Shown one piece after another: positions 1 to 5,018 of a DNA stretch of 5,018 nucleotides. Made by a program: the position numbers and the translations under genes. This stretch comes from Gemmatimonadota bacterium (lineage in GTDB: Bacteria; Gemmatimonadota; Gemmatimonadetes; Palauibacterales; Palauibacteraceae), in assembly GCA_029863105.1 (NCBI GenBank), contig JAOTWC010000134.1, positions 1-5,018 on the forward strand, read 5' to 3'. Position 1 is the first letter of the stretch. Each line of letters begins with the position of its first letter. Under the pieces are notes generated by a model that was given only the letters and a program-made list of their open reading frames with translations, searched no databases and was not told the DNA's origin.

Positions 1-1108
1 GGGCCAGAATTGCGAGAGAAGCGATGGCCTGCCCGCCGCGCTGGCCCAGCGTGTCGATAACCGGCTTGACGCGGACGCGCAGTTCCAGCGGTATGGGCAC
101 CCAGAACAGTTCGGCGCCGGTGCGGAACAGTGAGTGGCGGAGACCTCCGTCCGCCCCCTTGAGCAGCAGAGCGAAGACCAGGGTGCCCCCGAATGAGACC
201 CCCAGCGAGCCGACGACCAGCAGCGCAGGAACGATCGCGACGGCGCGATTGACGCCGAGTCGCCGAATCAACCACGACACGCCCGCGACCTGGACGAGCA
301 GAGACAGGACGTTCAACCCGAGGTAGAACGTGGCGAAGAATTCGCCCAGCTGATCGGGCGGTATCGAACGGTCGACGGCTGTCTTGAATACGAAATCCAC
401 GAGGGTGAAGGTGATCGTGGAGGCGATGATCAGACTGCCGACCCGACGCAAATACGGCCGCGACCAGATCAGGAGCGCCACCTTCGTGAGCTGCCGGGCC
501 GAACCGATTCCATGTACGCGGGGCAAGCGACCCATCCGCCGGTGGTCGAGCAGCCTGGGAGCGGGAGCGTTCAGGAGGAAAACAATCGCGGCGACCAGAA
601 CCAGTGTCGAGGCCGAAAACCACCCGGTCAGCAGGCGGGCAAGCGCCGACCCCAGAATCGACCCGAGCACGCTGCCGACCCCGACGAAAGCGTATATTCG
701 TTTCGCCTGCGTGGCGGTAAACAGCATTCCGAGCAGGGTCCAGAATCGTACTACGACCAGAGTCGCGAGCACGCCTGTCCAGACGTACAGCGCGTAGACA
801 CTCCAGGTCAGCGGCGAATGCAGGGCCACCCACAGGGCGCCGGTGACAAGGCTGGCAGCGACGAGCCAGACCGACAGCTCGTTTCGCGAAGACCAGCGTT
901 TCAGCAACCGGCCCTGGTACTCCGCCGCCAGGAGAGCAATCACCGCTATCGCAAGGTAGACCCACGGAAGTCGCGAGGCCGGGAGCCGACCGAGAAACAG
1001 CGCGTCCCGCGCGGTTTCCAGGAGCGCGTGCCCCGTCGTGAACCCGAACAGCGTGAAGAACGCCCCGGCCGCGACCGTGCGTTCGGCGGGCCGCACGCGG
1101 CCCATCAC
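1..1108 (-). CDS. ATP/ADP translocase-like (Npt/TLC, MFS-related) membrane transporter, N-terminal part; cut by left edge
   Basis: The minus strand is open from an in-frame TAA near 1209 to the left edge. From GTG 1108 it gives 369 residues with no stop. The product is polytopic, with hydrophobic stretches at about residues 12-30, 48-66, 78-97, 103-121, 138-160, 163-180, 224-242, 257-281 and 287-318, and basic loops between. Family-like features are an RVRPAER start, the DALFL...PASRLPWVY segment after helix 1, a TQAKRIY loop (133-139) before a glycine-rich helix, and RVKPVIDTLGQRGGQ (345-360), which resembles the K..ID...R.GD loop of bacterial and plastid ATP/ADP translocases (COG3202). Known members exchange ATP for ADP across the inner membrane in intracellular bacteria; homologues in free-living bacteria are mostly uncharacterised, so substrate is inference. 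Some relatives carry C-terminal HEAT or cyclic-nucleotide domains, which cannot be checked here. The start is uncertain: GTG 1108 and ATG 1105 lack a well-placed Shine-Dalgarno, whereas CTG 1135 has one. A plain MFS permease is the alternative. Confidence 0.75.
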   Translation of the reverse strand, partial: MMGRVRPAERTVAAGAFFTLFGFTTGHALLETARDALFLGRLPASRLPWVYLAIAVIALLAAEYQGRLLKRWSSRNELSVWLVAASLVTGALWVALHSPLTWSVYALYVWTGVLATLVVVRFWTLLGMLFTATQAKRIYAFVGVGSVLGSILGSALARLLTGWFSASTLVLVAAIVFLLNAPAPRLLDHRRMGRLPRVHGIGSARQLTKVALLIWSRPYLRRVGSLIIASTITFTLVDFVFKTAVDRSIPPDQLGEFFATFYLGLNVLSLLVQVAGVSWLIRRLGVNRAVAIVPALLVVGSLGVSFGGTLVFALLLKGADGGLRHSLFRTGAELFWVPIPLELRVRVKPVIDTLGQRGGQAIASLAILA

Positions 1109-1144
1109 TCGAGACAGGCGACCTTTTGCGATCAGTTGTTTCGT

Positions 1145-1149
1145 CTCCC
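1145..1149 (-). promoter_or_regulatory. Candidate Shine-Dalgarno (GGGAG) upstream of a possible CTG start of the transporter
   Basis: On the minus strand GGGAG lies 9 nt before an in-frame CTG at 1135-1133. It is the only well-spaced purine-rich site near the start of the transporter. The later GTG 1108 and ATG 1105 have only AAAAGG, 13 to 16 nt away. Starting at CTG would add nine residues (LIAKGRLSR) ahead of the GTG, consistent with family members that have a short basic stretch before the RVRP motif. GTG 1183 is also in frame but has no visible ribosome binding site. Confidence 0.4.
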
Positions 1150-1203
1150 GCGGGGGGGGAACGCCGGCATTGCATCGGATCACGGAACAAGAGAGCGTGC
1201 GTG

Positions 1204-1214
1204 ATTGTAATTAC
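1204..1214. promoter_or_regulatory. Possible bidirectional -10 core on an AT-rich palindrome
   Basis: TGTAAT (1206-1211, plus) and TACAAT (1209-1204, minus) each differ from TATAAT at one position and overlap. GTAATTAC (1207-1214) is a perfect 8-bp palindrome. It is the most AT-rich spot between the two divergent genes. I find no convincing -35 at 16-18 bp on either strand; TGGTTC is a weak candidate on the minus strand. It may instead be an operator half-site or a chance AT island. Confidence 0.3.
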
Positions 1215-1272
1215 TTCCTGCTGCGGAACCAGAGGCCGGCCGCGCGACGGCGGGTACGGTTCGCTCCCCTCG

Positions 1273-1279
1273 AAGGAAG
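1273..1279 (+). promoter_or_regulatory. Ribosome binding site deciding the start of the dikinase-like gene
   Basis: AAGGAAG ends a few bases before ATG 1285; the AAGGA core is separated from the ATG by 7 nt. This is the best Shine-Dalgarno in the open frame, which extends back to 1126, and the ATG it serves opens directly into a signal peptide. It therefore fixes the start at 1285. Confidence 0.75.
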
Positions 1280-1284
1280 ACTCG

Positions 1285-1380
1285 ATGGTACGCTCAGTGT
1301 GTGGCTCGCGAAGAAGACACGCCGCAATCGTGCTCGCGCTTTCGGTTGCGGCGATTACCGCGCCCGGCCGGGCCCCCGCC
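1285..1380 (+). other. Signal peptide of the dikinase-like protein
   Basis: Residues 1-12 are basic (SRRRH at 8-12), residues 13-26 are hydrophobic (AAIVLALSVAAITA), and the region ends in APA|Q with likely cleavage after Ala32. There is no lipobox cysteine, so this is a signal peptidase I substrate. The SRRR just before the hydrophobic core resembles a twin-arginine motif, but the following positions (HAA) do not fit the FLK consensus, so Sec export is the simpler reading. Confidence 0.8.
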
Positions 1381-4251
1381 CAGTCCCACCTGCCGGAACT
1401 GACCCCTGAACAGGTGCGGTTCGCGGTCGCGATGGTGGATTCGTTCAAGAATGACGTGCGGGGCCCCTACCTGAGAATCCGATGGTTCTGCAACGACGGC
1501 ACGGTTCAGCTCCCGCAGCCCGAGGCCTGCAGCGAGCGCGGAGGAGGAAACCAGCACGCCGAGTTGAAGCCGGCGACGCGCCGTCTGGGTTCGCTCGGGC
1601 TCAACTTCGGAACGATCCTGACCGGCACACCAGTCGAAGAACTGTTCGACGAGGCTCACGCCAACGATCGGCTGAAACAGCTCGTTCTGGAGAACTACCT
1701 GATAGAAACCGATGACGGATGGGTGCTCCGCAGGGCGCGATTTTACCGCGGAGCCCGGCAGGCTGAGGACGAGGAGGCTGCAGGGACCCTCCTGCTGGAG
1801 TCGATACTGACTCGCAGCGACTGGTTGCGCGACAATTACTGGCTTGCCAACAGGCTCGTTGCCCAGGTGCCGCACATCGGAGCCGGCGGGGACCAGCTGG
1901 TACACAGGATACGTAACCTCGCAAGCGAGGTCGCCGAACTCGAACCGGCTTTCCTTCCAGCTCGGATCAAGATCCACTCGTTCCCATCGCGGGAAGATCT
2001 CGCCGCCGTAGACAGTTTTCTTTCTCGCACCAACCTGACGCCGCGAAGCCGGACAAAACTGAACGAATTGCGCGCAGCTCTCGTCGAACAGTATGACGCG
2101 GCGGGGCGAGCCGACCGGGTGGTCGCACTCGGCCGCGCGGCTCGCCTCGGAGACTTGGAGGCCAAGCTGGCGGCGGCGCAGGAGCAGATTCTCGCCGGTC
2201 GATACAGGACTGCCCTCGAAGGAATCGCGGAAGTCAGTTCCGGCGTGCGGCAAGCGATCCTGTCTGGCTCCGATCGTCGGCTCAGGCTCCGTAGAATGGA
2301 CCTGAACCTGGCACTGCAGGAACAGGGGATGATGCTCGCGCAGCGTCTCCTCGTAGCGGATCCACCGAGATCGAGGGCACAACGGCTGCGGGAGCTGGTC
2401 GCTCACCTTGAAATCGCTCGTGCGGGCGGCTTCCTGTCGGACCGGGAGTTCGTGGCTGTCGCAGACGCGATCGGCGGTCTGGCGGAAAGCCCGGAGGTCG
2501 AGGCGCTGGAGTATCGAGGGGAAGTTGCGTACGTAACGCGTGCCCTGGACTGGGCCGTCGGGACGGTGCGCAGCGCCACGACTCCGGCACTCCAGAGATT
2601 CACGGCCGTCGAGCCGCGGACACTTGGATTTCTGGATGCAATCGTCAGAGGATCGATCCTGCTGCCGCTGTCGGCGGAACTCTCGAAACTCTCGGAAGAT
2701 TCGGACGCCCAACTGGAGTCGGCGCACGACCTGTTCGGGCGCGAGCCGGGACCGGGGGTGCGCGGGCTCAACCCCGGCGTCGCCCGCGGGCGACTCGAGT
2801 TTCTCGACGAGGCGCATCCCGAGGAGATCGATCGGGGTACCATCTACCTCGTGCCCGAGACGATCCCGGAGCTGAGACCGGTCGCGGGGGTTCTCACGCT
2901 CGATGCGGGCAACCTTCTGTCACACGTCCAGCTGCTGGCGCGCAATCTTGCGATTCCCAACGCGGCGATTCCCGCGCGGGTCAAGCCTCTCCTGGACAGT
3001 GGGCGCGGCGAGTACGTCTTTTACGCCGTATCGCCGCTCGGTCGGGTAGTTCTCAAGGACACTGCCTCCATGAGCCCGGCCGAACGGGACCTGGTGGAGG
3101 TCCGACAGGAGACGCGGCCGGAACGCGTCATCCTCGACACCTCGAAGCTTCGGTTGGAAGTCGACCAGCCGATTCAGCTCGCCAACCTGCGCGCTCATGA
3201 TTCGGGCGTTCTCGTGGGACCCAAAGCGGCGAATCTCGGACAGCTCGCGGTACAGTTTCGGGATCGAGTGTCCGCCGGGATGGCGCTGCCGTTCGGTATG
3301 TTCCTGAGGCATGTCGACCGACCCTATCAATCCGAGCGCACAGTTCCAGAAGATCTTGCGGCGGCATACAGCGCTGCGGACAGCATGACCGCGGCCGGGG
3401 CGAGCGAACAGGAAATCGATCAGCACATGTTCCGGGCGCTCGAACAGGTGCGAAACGCGATTCTTGCGCTGGAGTGGATCCCGGAAATGAGGGATTCCGT
3501 GGTGCATGCGATGGATGTTGCCTTCGGCGGAGATCTCTCGGCGGGGATCTTCGTGCGCAGCGACACCAACGTCGAGGACCTTCCGCAGTTTTCGGGCGCC
3601 GGTCTGAATCTGACGGTCCCGAACCAGCGGACGATCGAAGACATCCTCGCTTCGATCAAACGCGTTTGGACGTCGCCGTTCGCCGAGCGCGCGTACCTGT
3701 GGCGAAAGCAAGTGCTGATTGATCAGGGACGGGTCTATCCTTCGGTGCTCCTGCTCAGGAGCGTAGCCTCCCAGAAATCCGGAGTCCTGATTTCATCCGG
3801 GCTGCAGCACGGGAGCCCGGAGGATATGACCATCGCGACCGCGGAGGGCGTGGGGGGTGCGGTGGACGGCGGGGAAGCGGAGATGGTGATCGTCCGTCCG
3901 AACCACGCCGTCCGCCTTCTGAGCCAGGCTCGAGCCCCGACGAGGCGTGTGCTTGCGAAGGACGGAGGTGCATACCTGGCACCGTCGCGCAAACCAGAAA
4001 CTCTGCTCGCTCCGGAAGAAATTGCCCAGCTACTGGACATTGTCGCGTCGTGGAAAGCCAGCGTGACAGAAGACGAGGCCGGCCGGGTTTGGGACTTCGA
4101 GTTCGGCGTGGTCGACGGACACGTGTGGCTTTTCCAGGTTCGGCCGTTCGTTCGCTTCCGCAGCTTCGACTTGCTTCAGCGACTCTCGGTGCTTGATCGC
4201 GACGCTGAGCGGAATGCGGAACGGCTGATCAATCTCACGGAGGCTTTCTGA
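1285..4251 (+). CDS. Exported PEP-synthase/PPDK-like dikinase: signal peptide, unknown N-terminal region, phosphohistidine swivel, ATP-grasp
   Basis: This protein of 988 residues has a signal peptide (1-32). Residues about 33-495 match no family I recognise; they are largely helical, with Cys69 and Cys82 near their start. Residues about 496-592 form a PEP-utiliser swivel domain with the candidate phosphoryl-carrier His547 in LLSHVQLLAR. Residues about 643-957 form a PPDK_N/PEP-synthase-type ATP-grasp. Visible nucleotide-site residues are Lys647 (GPKAANL), Arg758 (VRSDTNVEDL followed by FSGAG), and Asp937, Glu939, Gln951 and Arg953 (WDFEF then FQVRP). The E-Q-R spacing of 12 and 2 equals that of PPDK (E323, Q335, R337). 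In this family ATP is split to pyrophosphorylate or phosphorylate the histidine, which then passes phosphate to an acceptor. The swivel precedes the ATP-grasp, as in glucan water dikinases and unlike PpsA or PPDK, and no PEP/pyruvate TIM barrel follows, so the acceptor is unknown. ATP binding is well supported; catalysis and substrate are inference. It is followed without a gap by the serine hydrolase gene. Confidence 0.85.
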   Translation: MVRSVCGSRRRHAAIVLALSVAAITAPGRAPAQSHLPELTPEQVRFAVAMVDSFKNDVRGPYLRIRWFCNDGTVQLPQPEACSERGGGNQHAELKPATRRLGSLGLNFGTILTGTPVEELFDEAHANDRLKQLVLENYLIETDDGWVLRRARFYRGARQAEDEEAAGTLLLESILTRSDWLRDNYWLANRLVAQVPHIGAGGDQLVHRIRNLASEVAELEPAFLPARIKIHSFPSREDLAAVDSFLSRTNLTPRSRTKLNELRAALVEQYDAAGRADRVVALGRAARLGDLEAKLAAAQEQILAGRYRTALEGIAEVSSGVRQAILSGSDRRLRLRRMDLNLALQEQGMMLAQRLLVADPPRSRAQRLRELVAHLEIARAGGFLSDREFVAVADAIGGLAESPEVEALEYRGEVAYVTRALDWAVGTVRSATTPALQRFTAVEPRTLGFLDAIVRGSILLPLSAELSKLSEDSDAQLESAHDLFGREPGPGVRGLNPGVARGRLEFLDEAHPEEIDRGTIYLVPETIPELRPVAGVLTLDAGNLLSHVQLLARNLAIPNAAIPARVKPLLDSGRGEYVFYAVSPLGRVVLKDTASMSPAERDLVEVRQETRPERVILDTSKLRLEVDQPIQLANLRAHDSGVLVGPKAANLGQLAVQFRDRVSAGMALPFGMFLRHVDRPYQSERTVPEDLAAAYSAADSMTAAGASEQEIDQHMFRALEQVRNAILALEWIPEMRDSVVHAMDVAFGGDLSAGIFVRSDTNVEDLPQFSGAGLNLTVPNQRTIEDILASIKRVWTSPFAERAYLWRKQVLIDQGRVYPSVLLLRSVASQKSGVLISSGLQHGSPEDMTIATAEGVGGAVDGGEAEMVIVRPNHAVRLLSQARAPTRRVLAKDGGAYLAPSRKPETLLAPEEIAQLLDIVASWKASVTEDEAGRVWDFEFGVVDGHVWLFQVRPFVRFRSFDLLQRLSVLDRDAERNAERLINLTEAF
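4239..4243 (+). promoter_or_regulatory. Ribosome binding site of the serine hydrolase gene, inside the end of the dikinase gene
   Basis: GGAGG sits 7 nt before ATG 4251 and lies within the last codons of the dikinase-like gene. With the one-base stop/start overlap TGATG, it supports start 4251 over later starts and predicts translational coupling. Confidence 0.8.
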
Positions 4252-5018
4252 TGAGAGGTTCGCGTTTCCGGCTGGCATGGGTCATTGCGCTGGGACTTCT
4301 GATACCGGCGGTCGCATGGGCACCGAGGGCGTATCCGCTGGATGGCTGGGAATACACCGGCATTCGGCGCCTGCAGGCCTATCAGATGATGCTGGACGGG
4401 CGCATCGCCGGCGGTTTCCGGCTGCCCCCCGGGGCGCTGCTTCCGACCTCGGCGATGCAGTTGCGTCTGGCCACGACCGGCGTGGATTTCGACGTCGAAG
4501 CCAGGGATCCGGCACTACAGGCCGGACTCGAGAGGATCCTTGCCGGCAGGAATCCGTCGTACCGGATCGCGCTGCTGGACATCACGGATCCGGAGCACCC
4601 GCGATACGCGGCGATGCGGGAGCACGAAGGCTACTACCCCGGCAGCGTAGGCAAGCTGCTCGTCGCCACGGCCCTGTTCGACCAGCTTGCCAGGTTGTAC
4701 CCGGACGACATCGACGCACGCGCCAGGGTCCTTAGAGAAACGAGGATCGCGGCGGACGAGTTTGCCATGCCGAACAGCCACGCCGTGCCCGTCGTCGCGG
4801 ACGACTTCAGGTCCGTGGTCCATCGGTCGGTCAGAATAGGAGACGTGTTTTCTCTGTGGGAATGGGTCGACCACGCCCTGTCGCCAAGTTCCAACGCCGC
4901 CGGCTCGATGGTCTGGAAGCAGGTCCTGCTTCTGGAGGAATTCGGCACCGCCTACCCGCCGACGCCGCAGCAGGAAGCCGAATTTCTTCGCAACACGCCT
5001 CCCGCGGAGCTTGCCGCT
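4251..5018 (+). CDS. Exported serine hydrolase, class A beta-lactamase / penicillin-binding-like, N-terminal part; cut by right edge
   Basis: The frame runs 256 codons from ATG 4251 to the window edge with no stop. Residues 1-24 look like a signal peptide: MRGSRFR, then a hydrophobic core to about residue 22, with AVAWA|P or APRA|Y as possible cleavage sites. SVGK at 132-135 (in YYPGSVGKLLVATALF) fits the SxxK nucleophile helix of the beta-lactamase/DD-peptidase fold, and SSN at 213-215 (LSPSSNAAG) fits the SxN motif of class A-like enzymes; the third motif (KTG type) would lie beyond the edge. Such enzymes acylate a serine with peptidoglycan stem peptides or beta-lactams. The spacing between the two motifs (81 residues) is longer than in typical class A beta-lactamases (60), so a divergent hydrolase or carboxypeptidase is likelier than a resistance enzyme. 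It overlaps the dikinase gene by one base, implying one operon and a shared job in the envelope. Whether it is an active hydrolase, and on what, is not shown. Confidence 0.75.
   Translation, partial: MRGSRFRLAWVIALGLLIPAVAWAPRAYPLDGWEYTGIRRLQAYQMMLDGRIAGGFRLPPGALLPTSAMQLRLATTGVDFDVEARDPALQAGLERILAGRNPSYRIALLDITDPEHPRYAAMREHEGYYPGSVGKLLVATALFDQLARLYPDDIDARARVLRETRIAADEFAMPNSHAVPVVADDFRSVVHRSVRIGDVFSLWEWVDHALSPSSNAAGSMVWKQVLLLEEFGTAYPPTPQQEAEFLRNTPPAELAA

Larger units (their letters stand above)
1109..1284. other. Divergent intergenic region between the transporter and the exported dikinase operon
   Basis: This is the only gap between genes in the window and must hold the 5' control elements of both units. 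It contains a GC-rich part next to the transporter start with a run of eight G on the plus strand (1152-1159), an AT-rich island around 1202-1214, and a GC-rich leader before the dikinase start. The plus frame of the dikinase stays open up to 1126, but the peptide from 1126 to 1284 looks non-coding in character, and ATG 1285 has a ribosome binding site and begins a signal peptide. Confidence 0.7.

Noticed and set aside
1152..1159. G8 tract as a proven phase-variation switch
   Set aside because: Eight bases in a GC-rich genome can occur by chance and it probably lies in the untranslated leader; kept only as a low-interest point under the start ambiguity.
24..1204. Several overlapping plus-strand open frames across the left third
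   Set aside because: They are low-complexity Arg/Pro/Ser-rich translations opposite the minus-strand transporter, whose frame is continuous and has clear hydrophobic helices and family motifs.
1126..1284. Upstream extension of the dikinase reading frame to ATG 1126
   Set aside because: The 53 extra residues (Gly/Arg-rich) look like translated leader, would overlap the transporter start if CTG 1135 is used, and would bury the signal peptide. ATG 1285 has a good ribosome binding site.
1294..2817. Minus-strand open frame of 507 codons antisense to the dikinase
   Set aside because: Long antisense frames are common in high-GC genes. The translation has no recognisable domain, while the plus strand encodes a coherent protein with conserved motifs.
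2920..3711. Minus-strand open frame of 263 codons opposite the swivel and ATP-grasp domains
   Set aside because: It lies wholly inside conserved catalytic coding sequence on the plus strand and its product has no recognisable features.
4277..4735. Plus-strand 152-codon open frame at the right
   Set aside because: It is the +2 frame shadow of the serine hydrolase, Arg/Gly-rich with no ribosome binding site; the 4251 frame has a signal peptide, SxxK and SxN.

Overview
The window is GC-rich DNA from a bacterium. It is tightly packed: three protein genes fill almost all of it, and only one intergenic gap, about 176 bp, separates two divergent transcription units. Codon use is strongly G/C at third positions throughout. 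The mix of an ATP/ADP-translocase-like transporter in a seemingly free-living genome, a large secreted PEP-synthase-like protein and a secreted serine hydrolase reminds me of Gemmatimonadota or a similar deep-branching, high-GC Gram-negative group. That placement is inference; no marker gene is present. I see no RNA genes, mobile elements, CRISPR arrays or repeats.

Layout. Left (1 to about 1108, minus strand): the N-terminal 369 or so residues of a polytopic membrane protein of the ATP/ADP translocase-like (Npt/TLC, MFS-related) family, cut by the left edge. Its start is ambiguous (GTG 1108, ATG 1105, or an upstream CTG 1135 that has the best Shine-Dalgarno). Middle gap (1109-1284): a divergent promoter region with an AT-rich palindrome (GTAATTAC, 1207-1214) and an 8-base G/C homopolymer. 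Centre (1285-4251, plus strand): a 988-residue exported protein with a signal peptide, an unrecognised helical N-terminal region of about 460 residues, a phosphohistidine swivel domain and a C-terminal PPDK/PEP-synthase-type ATP-grasp domain, with the main nucleotide-site residues retained. Right (4251 to the edge, plus strand): a second exported protein, a penicillin-binding/class A beta-lactamase-like serine hydrolase with SxxK and SxN motifs. It overlaps the previous gene by one base (TGATG) and is cut by the right edge.

How they might work together. The two plus-strand genes are almost certainly co-transcribed and translationally coupled, and both products appear to leave the cytoplasm. 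The dikinase-like protein keeps what it would need to bind ATP and carry a phosphoryl group on histidine, yet it has a signal peptide and exactly two cysteines in the mature chain, 13 residues apart. It also lacks the PEP/pyruvate barrel. ATP is normally scarce outside the cytoplasm, so a nucleotide-translocase-like gene diverging from the same short intergenic region is suggestive. I propose, as a hypothesis only, an envelope phosphotransfer system in which the translocase supplies or exchanges nucleotides, the secreted dikinase phosphorylates an envelope polymer or partner, and the serine hydrolase acts on peptidoglycan or a related substrate.
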